Virus record (IMG/VR): IMGVR_UViG_3300044640_003674 | Span: 1-64,000 of that record | Origin: a virus | Strand: one strand, 5' to 3' | Length of the DNA: 64,000 bases | Shown here: piece after piece, positions 15,142 through 21,804 of the stretch | Position numbering within the stretch: position 1 is the stretch's first letter | How the letters are laid out: each line of letters opens with the position of its first letter | The notes under the pieces: generated by a model | What the model saw: only the letters and a program-made list of their open reading frames with translations | Databases searched by the model: none | What the model was told of the DNA's origin: nothing | Program-made: the position numbers and the translations under genes

Positions 15142-15383
15142 AGTTGGAGGCCTTGTAGAAGGGCCAGGGTCCTGAGCTCCTTCGGAAGGTCTGCCAGGTT
15201 GATGGGGAACCAGCAAGCCGGTGCGATTTGGAACCGCTTGACCGGGGTTCCGATCGCATAGCGATACCAACACTCGCTGTCGCGCATGTAGGTGTTCAGT
15301 GGGAGTGATCGGTCAAGATTCGGTGACATGAATTCACGCTGCTGGATCTCACTGTCACCTGGCGACCAGAGCAAATAGCTCAT
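15138..15383 (-). CDS. Small protein, member of a three-gene paralogous set (c)
   Basis: The 81-residue product (MSYLLWSPGDSEIQQREFMSP) ends in ACWFPINLADLPKELRTLALL plus QGLQL, the same tail type as genes a and b. Its ATG overlaps the RNAP1 stop (ACATGAGC) and its stop overlaps the next ATG, so RNAP1 and the first two small genes are translated as one coupled unit. The function is unknown; association with the polymerase subunits is possible. Confidence 0.75.
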   Translation of the reverse strand: MSYLLWSPGDSEIQQREFMSPNLDRSLPLNTYMRDSECWYRYAIGTPVKRFQIAPACWFPINLADLPKELRTLALLQGLQL

Positions 15384-16309
15384 GTCGGCACGCCTTCAAC
15401 CAGCTCTTGTTCTGCGAACTCCAGCATGGCCTTCTTGAAGGGGGCACCTTGAGTGCTGATGTGATATCCGCATGCATAGATGCGACCACGCTTGTCCACC
15501 TTGTGGGTCAGGTGGAAGCGATTGCCTTGCTGTTGCATCAGGCTGTAGAAGCGATAGCTTTGCAGCTTGAATGCGTTCCACTGCTCGATCTTGTCAGGGC
15601 TATCCAGCTCGAAGGTGGGCTCTTCTTCGACAGTGCTCAGGAAGGCCAGATCAAGGCACAGAGGCACCTTGTTCATGGTGTTGAGTACGTCAAGGCACAG
15701 GTCACCATCATGGTGATTGCCACGTAGAACCAGGCTGTCGTTGTGAGTCAGGTAGCCTGAGCTGAAGTTGTGGGTCAACTCCAGTGGCTCACACACCATC
15801 GGTGGCAGGTATTCGCTGTCCTCGATGAAGGTGATCAGGTTGTCGCTCAGAGGGATGCATGACTGCACCATGAGGCTGGTCTGCTTGTTCTCCTTGAAGA
15901 TGTCGAAGGCATCTGTCTGGCATAGCACAGCCATGAGCTCAGCTACAGCAGTGATGGCCTCACGCTTGTCACTGAACTTCAGTCGTGCTGCCATCTGTGC
16001 ACTCACCGAGGTGAACAGCTCAGGCCTCAGCACATAGGCAATGCCTACGAAGATGTCCATCACCAGAGCTGGGATGTCCATTGCACGGAGCTGCATCACT
16101 CGATCGTTCTTGGCTTGGTATGCATAGGTCTGCATCAGCCAGTGACGTACCAGATCAACGCCTTGTTCCAGCTTGGCCATCATGTCCGGGTTGTCGGTGA
16201 TGGCCTTGCGGATCTTGGCGTCGATGTGTTTGCGATTGAAGCGTTCCTCGTTCATCTCTTGGAGAACGATGTGCTTCATGGTTTCGATGTGAGGTTCATT
16301 CATGTTCAT
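15380..16309 (-). CDS. Phage RNA polymerase subunit 1 (N4 gp15)
   Basis: This 309-residue protein is the N-terminal part of the split T7-type RNA polymerase. Near its end it carries DKRGRIYACGYHIS (residues 272-285), matching the DWRGRVY motif of T7 polymerase, which positions the template and RNA. The catalytic aspartates are on RNAP2. The rest is helical, as expected for the promoter and thumb-side part. ATG 16309 follows AGGAGAACGAC. As in N4, subunit 1 precedes subunit 2, but three small genes separate them here. Confidence 0.93.
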   Translation of the reverse strand: MNMNEPHIETMKHIVLQEMNEERFNRKHIDAKIRKAITDNPDMMAKLEQGVDLVRHWLMQTYAYQAKNDRVMQLRAMDIPALVMDIFVGIAYVLRPELFTSVSAQMAARLKFSDKREAITAVAELMAVLCQTDAFDIFKENKQTSLMVQSCIPLSDNLITFIEDSEYLPPMVCEPLELTHNFSSGYLTHNDSLVLRGNHHDGDLCLDVLNTMNKVPLCLDLAFLSTVEEEPTFELDSPDKIEQWNAFKLQSYRFYSLMQQQGNRFHLTHKVDKRGRIYACGYHISTQGAPFKKAMLEFAEQELVEGVPT

Positions 16310-16336
16310 GTCGTTCTCCTTTGATTGGTTTGGTGA

Positions 16337-16531
16337 TCAGTACTCGCGCTTGCGTGGCACGAAGCCCATATCCACCGGCTTGTAGTAGTCATCGCCTTCG
16401 GGTGCGATGGAGTTCAAGATGTCGCAGATCTCCTGTGCCTTGTGCGGTGGCATCGGTGGCACGTTGATCAACAGTTCGTCGTACTGGTCGCGGTCGTAGT
16501 TGGAAACACGACCAATGCGCTTGAGTGGCAT
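16337..16531 (-). CDS. Small hypothetical protein, 64 aa
   Basis: ATG 16531 follows AGGAGAACTC, a good binding site, and gives MPLKRIGRVSNYDRDQYDELL...FVPRKREY. The sequence is basic at both ends and has an acidic centre (NSIAPEGDDYY). The longer frame upstream has no binding site. It lies just ahead of RNAP1 in the same transcript. The function is unknown. Confidence 0.7.
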   Translation of the reverse strand: MPLKRIGRVSNYDRDQYDELLINVPPMPPHKAQEICDILNSIAPEGDDYYKPVDMGFVPRKREY

Positions 16532-16571
16532 GAGTTCTCCTGGTTTGATGAGGACAAACAAAGGGGGACAA

Positions 16572-16586
16572 GTGCACGGAGTGCAC
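16572..16586 (-). promoter_or_regulatory. GGA-loop hairpin between early genes
   Basis: On the plus strand GTGCAC pairs with GTGCAC around a GGA loop, almost the same sequence as the hairpin at 13063. The 5' flank is GGACAA. It lies between the SLOG gene and the 64-residue gene that precedes RNAP1. It could be a vRNAP promoter for RNAP1 or a transcript-end hairpin. Confidence 0.45.
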
Positions 16587-16616
16587 CTGCCCACTGAGGG
16601 TGATGAGGATTGAGGA

Positions 16617-16982
16617 TCAGTAGCGGATGAGATGGACAGGCTTCCCAGCCTTTCGCATCGTCTCGATCATGTGGGCTGTGCCTCGGCTCTTGCCGTCCCA
16701 GAAGGCCAGCAGACCATCAGAGAAGTCAGCCATCTGTTGGTTGCGGATAAAGCCAGCACGCTTGCCGTACTCTTCCCAGTCAGCAGGGAACTCATACAGC
16801 TTCACATCGTTCTCACGAGCGAACTTGCCACCGAGTGCATCAGCACCACGAGCCATACCACTGACGATGCTCACTGCCCTGTCGTGATAGACAGTGTTAG
16901 CGAGCTGCATCAGTGTGTCGTGCAGGGTCTGGTAGTCATCGAAGTCACGACCACCAGCCACGATGAGTTTGAACTCTTTCAT
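16617..16982 (-). CDS. SLOG-family nucleotide-binding protein (DUF2493)
   Basis: The 121-residue protein has the DUF2493 pattern. It opens with KLIVAGGRDFDDY, followed by VSIVSGMARGADALGGKFA and KRAGFIRNQQMADFSDGLLAF, and ends near KPVHLIRY. This is a Rossmann-like SLOG fold related to DprA and Lonely-Guy proteins, predicted to bind nucleotides or ADP-ribose-type ligands. Such proteins are widespread in phages and occur next to RNAP1 in N4-like genomes. The ATG at 16982 follows a 39-residue gene. The precise ligand is unknown. Confidence 0.88.
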   Translation of the reverse strand: MKEFKLIVAGGRDFDDYQTLHDTLMQLANTVYHDRAVSIVSGMARGADALGGKFARENDVKLYEFPADWEEYGKRAGFIRNQQMADFSDGLLAFWDGKSRGTAHMIETMRKAGKPVHLIRY

Positions 16983-16992
16983 GGGTGTGCCC

Positions 16993-17112
16993 TCAGACGC
17001 TGGTACGAATACCGGACGCGACTTCGAGCAAGACGGTCTTGATCTCGTTCTTGCCCCAGGAGTTCTTCGTCTCCAGGATTGCGTAGAAGAGCTTGAGTTG
17101 TTCTGCTGTCAT
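16993..17112 (-). CDS. Very small protein, 39 aa
   Basis: A short frame MTAEQLKLFYAILETKNSWG...IRTSV opens at ATG 17112 with AAGGAATCGCT upstream, a convincing binding site, and ends 10 bases before the SLOG gene. It fits exactly between two genes, which supports it despite the length. It looks like a single amphipathic helix with a basic patch (KNEIKTVLLEV). The function is unknown; early N4-like regions often carry such host-takeover peptides. Confidence 0.65.
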   Translation of the reverse strand: MTAEQLKLFYAILETKNSWGKNEIKTVLLEVASGIRTSV

Positions 17113-17135
17113 AGCGATTCCTTGGGTTGTTGATG

Positions 17136-17471
17136 TCAGGCCGGAGCCATGCCCACATAGAAGAGGACCTTGGCTTCACGTTGACGCACGAGGTCTTCCA
17201 CCTCATAGCGCAAGCCCAGGATCTTCAGCAGCATGTCGGGACCGTTGTTCTTGGTCACGTAGTCGCTGTACGCATCGAATGCACGCTGCAACAGAGGATG
17301 GCTATTGGCCACCTGCTTGAGCTGCGTCTCGTTGGCCTTGCCACTGCGATAGGCTTTCATGTCGTCAGCGTCTTCGAAGTGCCAGTCATGCTTGGCCAGG
17401 CGCTGGATGTATGCATCGAACAGGTCGATGTCCAAGCGCATGCCATTGATGACTTGAGGGATGTCTTTCAT
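17136..17471 (-). CDS. Early protein of unknown function, 111 aa
   Basis: ATG 17471 follows AGGAGATCCCA. The protein (MKDIPQVINGMRLDIDLFDAY) is helical, with a central QLKQVANSHPLLQRAFDAYSD stretch, and ends KVLFYVGMAPA. It is the fourth of the early units and the first followed closely by further genes (39-residue gene, SLOG, RNAP1). A candidate hairpin promoter lies about 70 bases upstream. Family and function are not recognised. Confidence 0.8.
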   Translation of the reverse strand: MKDIPQVINGMRLDIDLFDAYIQRLAKHDWHFEDADDMKAYRSGKANETQLKQVANSHPLLQRAFDAYSDYVTKNNGPDMLLKILGLRYEVEDLVRQREAKVLFYVGMAPA

Positions 17472-17541
17472 TGGGATCTCCTATGACCTATGTGAATGGG
17501 AGCAGTGCACAGCTAGTGCACGAAGCGGCTTGATGCCACCA

Positions 17542-17560
17542 CATGGCCGGTAGGCCCATG
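17542..17560 (-). promoter_or_regulatory. Candidate vRNAP hairpin promoter, GGTA loop
   Basis: CATGGCC and GGCC(C)ATG pair around GGTA on the plus strand, with one bulged C. It is the fourth of four GGCC-GGNA-GGCC hairpins, each placed after a terminator or spacer and 50-85 bases upstream of a leftward early gene. N4 vRNAP recognises template-strand hairpins of this kind; the loop here is one base longer than in N4. Confidence 0.55.
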
Positions 17561-17599
17561 ACTGTCTTGGCTGAGCTCCGCTGAGGTATGTAGCAGCAC

Positions 17600-17635
17600 A
17601 AAGAAAAGCACCCCTACCCCGAAGGGCAGAGGTGC
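17600..17635 (-). terminator. Intrinsic terminator after the third early gene
   Basis: On the minus strand GCACC...CCC pairs with GGG...GGTGC around a TTCG loop and is followed by TTTTCTTT. It separates the 98-residue gene from the next hairpin promoter. Confidence 0.88.
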
Positions 17636-17659
17636 AAGGGAACAGCTAGGAGCTAGTGC

Positions 17660-17956
17660 TTAGCTCGGGATCACATCGTCCAGCGCGAAGCCGGCGTCGT
17701 TCTTGTTGACAGCTTGGTACGTGATCTTCAGCTTGGACATGATGATGGCCACACGCTCAGGGTTCTCGTTGAGCCAAGCCAGCAGTGCCTTCTCGCTGGC
17801 CTTGCTTTCACGCAGAGGGATGGCACCGAGCTTGCGATCGTTGCCAGTCTTGGCATCAGGCAGGTACAGGTTCAGGAAGCCCTGAGCCTTCCAGGCCTCT
17901 TCACGAGAGTCGTCACGGGAAGAGTTGTTGCGGGAAGCGTTGGAATTGAAAGCCAT
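17660..17956 (-). CDS. Early protein of unknown function, 98 aa
   Basis: ATG 17956 follows GGAGATCCACC. The product opens with a Ser/Asn/Arg-rich disordered segment (MAFNSNASRNNSSRDDSREE). A folded part follows (AQGFLNLYLPDAKTGNDRKLG) with a lysine-rich helix. A start at 18004 would begin inside the hairpin and lacks a binding site. The body resembles small conserved early proteins of N4-like phages, but no function can be assigned. Confidence 0.8.
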   Translation of the reverse strand: MAFNSNASRNNSSRDDSREEAWKAQGFLNLYLPDAKTGNDRKLGAIPLRESKASEKALLAWLNENPERVAIIMSKLKITYQAVNKNDAGFALDDVIPS

Positions 17957-18006
17957 GGTGGATCTCCAGATGAAAGGTGAATAGATGACGGCAGGATTTG
18001 CCATTA

Positions 18007-18024
18007 CTTGGCCGGTAGGCCAAG
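18007..18024 (-). promoter_or_regulatory. Candidate vRNAP hairpin promoter, GGTA loop
   Basis: CTTGGCC pairs perfectly with GGCCAAG around GGTA on the plus strand. The hairpin is 50 bases upstream of the gene starting at 17956, and transcription would run leftward from the base of the stem. It is the most symmetrical of the four. Confidence 0.6.
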
Positions 18025-18106
18025 AAGGTGGCAGAACGTAGCTAGTAGAAGGGACACACCATAGGTAGAAGTATGCCTAGCGGTCTGATGTGTTTGGGAG
18101 TAGGAC

Positions 18107-18128
18107 ACACCCCCACGAATGAGGGTGT
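18107..18128 (-). terminator. Terminator-like hairpin after the second early gene
   Basis: ACACCC pairs with GGGTGT around a 10-base loop; the minus-strand 3' flank has no long T-run. Its place between the 103-residue gene and the next hairpin parallels the real terminators of the other early units. Confidence 0.5.
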
Positions 18129-18200
18129 ATCGGGTGAGTATCGGAATGAGTTGGGGATATGGGAGATGTAGGTTGGGTTATGAAGCACAGGGAAAGTACT

Positions 18201-18512
18201 TCAATCACCCTTATCTCCATCATCATCACCAAACCCTGCGAAGAGTTCGACGAATGAGTTGAACGAGGTGATGGCAAACAGGATGAACCCCAGTCCAAGT
18301 GCACCAGCCAGGACTGGATGAAGGCCATGACCTTCTTCAACGTAGCTCAGACCCAGGTGGATAGCAGTAGCACCACCGAACAGGAGGAAACCGCAGATGA
18401 CCAGCGCTGCCATGTATGCATTGGCCAGTCGCTTGCTGATTGCATTGCGCTTAGCTTGGGTATCGAGTTGGCCTTCAGTCAGGCCACGGATGATGTGATT
18501 GATGATAGTCAT
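18201..18512 (-). CDS. Early membrane protein, 103 aa
   Basis: ATG 18512 follows GGAGATCTCT and gives MTIINHIIRGLTEGQLDTQAK. Two membrane helices are evident (AALVICGFLLFGGATAIHLGL, then VLAGALGLGFILFAITSF), with an acidic C-terminus (FGDDDGDKGD). A short polar loop lies between the helices, so both ends may face the same side. As the second gene read after injection, it might alter the host envelope or block superinfection; this is inference. No family is recognised. Confidence 0.8.
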   Translation of the reverse strand: MTIINHIIRGLTEGQLDTQAKRNAISKRLANAYMAALVICGFLLFGGATAIHLGLSYVEEGHGLHPVLAGALGLGFILFAITSFNSFVELFAGFGDDDGDKGD

Positions 18513-18557
18513 AGAGATCTCCAGAGTTGAATAGATTGATTGGATGAATATCCAACT

Positions 18558-18575
18558 CATGGCCGGAAGGCCATG
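18558..18575 (-). promoter_or_regulatory. Candidate vRNAP hairpin promoter, GGAA loop
   Basis: CATGGCC pairs perfectly with GGCCATG around GGAA on the plus strand, 46 bases upstream of the gene starting at 18512 and downstream of a terminator. The stem and the GGNA loop are shared with the hairpins at 18007 and 17542. Confidence 0.6.
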
Positions 18576-18630
18576 GACATCTGTACTCCTCTGTCTCTCT
18601 ATAACTGTCTGTCTCCTCTGTGTAATGTGT

Positions 18631-18658
18631 AAAAGGGAAAGGTCCCCTTATGGGGACC
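18631..18658 (-). terminator. Intrinsic terminator after the first early gene
   Basis: On the minus strand GGTCCCC pairs with GGGGACC around ATAA and is followed by TTTCCCTTTT. Confidence 0.9.
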
Positions 18659-18672
18659 GATCGTGAGAGTGA

Positions 18673-18891
18673 TTAGGCTTTAGCGATGCGCTTCTGTTGG
18701 GTAGCCAGCTTCTCGTTGAGTTCGAGGAGCTTGGTCTGACGGTTGCTGCGTGCTTCGTCCACGTATGCACCGGAGCTTTCTTCTGCCACGGTAGCGATGT
18801 TGTCAATGGTCTTTCCGAACTTCTCGAATGCACTGAAGAACACAGCGAGGGTTGCGAAGAACTGGGTGAAGGCGAGGCTGAGTGCTTGCAT
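18673..18891 (-). CDS. First early gene, hypothetical protein of 72 aa
   Basis: ATG 18891 follows AGGAGTACATC. The product opens with a hydrophobic or amphipathic segment (MQALSLAFTQFFATLAVFFSA). A likely coiled coil follows (EARSNRQTKLLELNEKLATQ) with a basic end (KRIAKA). It could be a peripheral membrane or oligomeric early protein. It is the first gene expected to be transcribed by the injected polymerase. The function is unknown. Confidence 0.8.
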   Translation of the reverse strand: MQALSLAFTQFFATLAVFFSAFEKFGKTIDNIATVAEESSGAYVDEARSNRQTKLLELNEKLATQQKRIAKA

Positions 18892-19184
18892 GATGTACTC
18901 CTGATCAGGGATGGTTATGGCGATATGCCACTACGTAGCCGGCAGGCTTAGGGCCTTGGGAGTCCCAGAGCCCATAGGTGGGGGGGGGTGTTTCGGGTTT
19001 CGTGTGTAGACACGAGAGTCCTACCTCCGTACCCAGATTACAAATTTCCCCAAAATGCGAATCTGAATTTCGGCCCTCTATTCGCTTCATACTCCCTACT
19101 ATCCTGCTCAATATTGGGTAACTGAGGTTTAAGGTACTATATGTACCCGATACCTTGACCATTACTTAATACTGGACCGGATGA
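18892..19184. other. Divergent junction of early and late blocks, probable site of the genome ends
   Basis: No gene is supported here. The region separates leftward early genes from rightward packaging genes, where the two ends of a linear N4 genome would meet after circularisation. It contains the hairpin at 18937-18948, a run of nine G at about 18980-18988 and an inverted repeat AAGGTA...TACCTT near 19131-19156 with a nested GGTAC/GTACC. TTGGGT and TACTAT at 19114-19119 and 19135-19140 (spacer 15) form a weak sigma-70-like pair for the late block. A terminal repeat would be collapsed in such an assembly and cannot be seen. Confidence 0.5.
18937..18948 (-). promoter_or_regulatory. Candidate vRNAP hairpin promoter, GGCA loop (weakest copy)
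   Basis: AGCC pairs with GGCT around GGCA on the plus strand, 46 bases upstream of the gene starting at 18891. The stem is only four base pairs, shorter than the three other copies, but position and loop pattern (GGNA) agree. Confidence 0.45.
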
Positions 19185-19958
19185 ATGTCAGATACTGCTG
19201 CGTCTACCGAAATTGCTACTGTGCAGACGGAATCCTCCCTTTCCACGGGCTTGGGTTTGGGTCTGACCGTGGAACAGTTCCGTCAGGCTCTTCCCGACAA
19301 GGTGAAGAAGTCAATCAACCAGGAACTGATCGACCAGATCAACAAGACTCTCTCTGATCCAGAGATGTTTGAGTCGTACCGAGACAATCTGCTGTCCTAT
19401 ACCAAGGTCATGGCAGATGGTCGATTCAAGGTGCAGGAATATGTGAATGCAGTTCGGTATGTCAGCCACAAGCTCATGGGCTGTACCAACATCGATGCGT
19501 ACACCAAGACTTTCCCTGACAAGTTCACCAGGTTCACTGCTCAGGGTGTTGCTGCCAAGGACATCGCTTCGTATGTCACTGCGTACAACAAGTCCAAGCT
19601 GGTCAATCTGATCTTCGAGCAGACGCTCATCCCGAGCTATGTGCTGAACCAGGACCTGTATCAGAAGGCCTTGAATGTCCAGGCTGACCTGATGCTGACT
19701 GCCAAGAGCGAGAAGGTCCGGTGTGATGCGGCCAATTCCCTCTTGACTCAGCTCAAGATGCCCGAGGTCAAGAAGGTTGAGCTCGACATCGGGGTCAAGG
19801 AAGACAGCTCGATCAATGCGCTTCGCCAGGCAACCCTTGAGCTGGCCCGTGCTCAGCGTCTGGCTTTGCAGGCAGGCCAGGTCACTGCCGGTGAGGTGGC
19901 CAGTACTCGGGTGGTATCTGCCGAGGTGGTGGATGTCGAAGCCAGGGAGGTCCACTGA
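19185..19958 (+). CDS. First late gene, N4 gp69-position protein (possible small terminase)
   Basis: The 257-residue protein (MSDTAASTEIATVQTESS) is largely helical. After a polar N-terminus comes LTVEQFRQALPDKVKKSINQ and several helical repeats, ending in a Val/Glu-rich tail (RVVSAEVVDVEAREV). It lies two genes before the large terminase, where small terminase subunits usually sit, and occupies the place of N4 gp69. DNA recognition for packaging is therefore plausible but unproven, since no helix-turn-helix is obvious. The next start overlaps its stop. Confidence 0.75.
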   Translation: MSDTAASTEIATVQTESSLSTGLGLGLTVEQFRQALPDKVKKSINQELIDQINKTLSDPEMFESYRDNLLSYTKVMADGRFKVQEYVNAVRYVSHKLMGCTNIDAYTKTFPDKFTRFTAQGVAAKDIASYVTAYNKSKLVNLIFEQTLIPSYVLNQDLYQKALNVQADLMLTAKSEKVRCDAANSLLTQLKMPEVKKVELDIGVKEDSSINALRQATLELARAQRLALQAGQVTAGEVASTRVVSAEVVDVEAREVH

Positions 19959-20185
19959 TGCCTTGGTATGCCATCCCTCTGGCCTTCCTGTACCTGTGCT
20001 GCCGCGCAGCCATTCCCGCCACCCTCTTCGCTGGTGCTGTCTGGTTTCTTGAACCGGTGGCCGCCCCTTGGGTGTGGATGGCCTTGTTCGCCTTCGAGCT
20101 GGGTGACACGCTGATTCGCGTGCGTATCTCGGTGGTGAGGGTCGATGAGGATGAGGATGAGGACGATGCGGGCGGTCGTGGATGA
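19958..20185 (+). CDS. Small membrane protein with acidic tail
   Basis: The 75-residue protein has two hydrophobic segments (IPLAFLYLCCRAAIPATLFAG and PWVWMALFAFEL). A cytosolic-looking tail of alternating Asp and Glu follows (VDEDEDEDDAGG). It overlaps both neighbours (TGATG at the start, ATGA at the end), so it is co-translated with the terminase genes. Its role is unknown; a small membrane protein here could serve lysis or membrane association of packaging, but nothing shows it. Confidence 0.75.
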   Translation: MPWYAIPLAFLYLCCRAAIPATLFAGAVWFLEPVAAPWVWMALFAFELGDTLIRVRISVVRVDEDEDEDDAGGRG

Positions 20186-21795
20186 CGCACGACTCCGTTG
20201 CCGAGGTCCTGGCTCCGTGGAAGGTTGAGGACTACCTCAACGCCACGAGCTATGAGGACGATCCCAACTATGTGCCGAGCGAGTTCGCACTCGAGTTCGT
20301 CACCTTCATCAAGCTGGTGAACGGTGAGCAGGGGGAGGAGAACAAGACCCCTGTTGTCCACTACAAGATGCTGGACACGATCACCCTGGGTGGTAAGCGC
20401 ATCATCAACCTGTGCCACCGAGGTATTGCCAAGACCACGGTGATGGGTGAGTACCTGTTTCTCTACATCGCTACCTATGGTGAGATCCCTGGCTTCGGTC
20501 GGATCGACCTGGCGCTCTATGTCTCTGACTCCATCGAGAACGGTGTCAAGAACATGCGCAAGAACCTGGAGCACCGGTGGGAGAACAGCGACTTCCTGCG
20601 TGAGTACGTTCCTGAGATCCACTTCACGGACATCCGCTGGGAGTTCAAGAACGCGGACGGGAAGATCTTCATCGTCAAGGGCTACGGTGCCAAGACTGGT
20701 GTCCGGGGAGCCAAGGAGCTGGGCAAGCGACCGCAGCTGGCGGTGCTCGATGACCTGATCAGCGACGAGGATGCACGGTCGACTACGGTGATTGCTGCTG
20801 TGGAAGATACGGTCTACAAGGCAGTGGACTACGCCTTGCACCCGACCCGGAACATGATCATCTGGTCGGGTACGCCTTTCAATGCGAAGGACCCACTCTA
20901 CAAGGCTGTGGAGTCTGGTGCCTGGCAGGTGAATGTGTTCCCTGTGTGTGAGCAGTTCCCTTGCTCGCCTGAAGAGTTCCGTGGCTCCTGGCCCGATCGC
21001 TTCACCTATGAGTACGTGAAGAGGCAGTACGAGAACGCAGTGAAGCTGGGCAAGGTTGAGACGTTCAACCAGGAGCTGATGCTGCGAATCATGTCCGAAG
21101 AGGATCGCATGATCCAGGACTCGGACATCTCTTGGTACAAGGCCGAGACGGTCCTACGCAACAAGGGCCTGTTCAACTTCTACATCACCACTGACTTCGC
21201 TACTTCAGTGAAGCAGAAGTCCGACTTCTCGGTGATCAGTGTCTGGGCACACAACAGCAACGGTGATTGGCTGTGGGTGGACGGTATCTGTGCACGGCAG
21301 CTGATGAACAAGAACATTGATGACTTGTTCCGCCTGGCACAGATCTACAGGCCACAGGGTGTGGGCATTGAGGTGACTGGCCAGCAGGCTGGATTCATCC
21401 CCTGGATTCAGGAACAGATGATGATCCGGAATATCTACTTCCCATTGGCCAGTGAAGGGAATCAGAACGCACCGGGTATTCGACCCAATACGAACAAACT
21501 GGTTCGATTCAACGTGGTGGTGCCTTTGTTCAAAGCCAAGAAGGTATTCTTCCCGGCTGAGAAAAAGCAGAGTCCTATAATGGTCGAGGCCATCAATGAA
21601 CTCAGTCTTGCTTCTACTTCGGGATTCCGTAGTAAGCACGACGACTTCTTGGACACCATCTCAATGCTCGCAGTAATGCGTGCCTGGAGGCCATCCGAAT
21701 CAGCCCCGATGCATGCCAACAAATCTGATGGTGGTATGTGGGAGCTGGAGGTTGAAGACGAGCCAGATAGTCGTCTGGCTTCGTATGTGGTGTGA
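20182..21795 (+). CDS. terL: Terminase large subunit
   Basis: This 537-residue DNA-packaging motor (N4 gp68) has a terminase ATPase domain with the Walker A-like loop CHRGIAKTT (residues 79-86) and Walker B LAVLDD (about residues 186-191). The RNase H-like nuclease domain has the first aspartate in ITTDFAT (Asp338) and the last in KHDDFLDTIS (near residue 498). It cuts concatemers and pumps DNA into the prohead through the portal. The ATG overlaps the stop of the membrane protein gene. Confidence 0.95.
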   Translation: MTHDSVAEVLAPWKVEDYLNATSYEDDPNYVPSEFALEFVTFIKLVNGEQGEENKTPVVHYKMLDTITLGGKRIINLCHRGIAKTTVMGEYLFLYIATYGEIPGFGRIDLALYVSDSIENGVKNMRKNLEHRWENSDFLREYVPEIHFTDIRWEFKNADGKIFIVKGYGAKTGVRGAKELGKRPQLAVLDDLISDEDARSTTVIAAVEDTVYKAVDYALHPTRNMIIWSGTPFNAKDPLYKAVESGAWQVNVFPVCEQFPCSPEEFRGSWPDRFTYEYVKRQYENAVKLGKVETFNQELMLRIMSEEDRMIQDSDISWYKAETVLRNKGLFNFYITTDFATSVKQKSDFSVISVWAHNSNGDWLWVDGICARQLMNKNIDDLFRLAQIYRPQGVGIEVTGQQAGFIPWIQEQMMIRNIYFPLASEGNQNAPGIRPNTNKLVRFNVVVPLFKAKKVFFPAEKKQSPIMVEAINELSLASTSGFRSKHDDFLDTISMLAVMRAWRPSESAPMHANKSDGGMWELEVEDEPDSRLASYVV

Positions 21796-21804
21796 GGAGG
21801 TTTG

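Noticed and set aside
18905-19162. An 85-codon leftward frame in the early-late junction
   Set aside because: It covers the nine-G run and the hairpin, has no binding site and no early-gene spacing.
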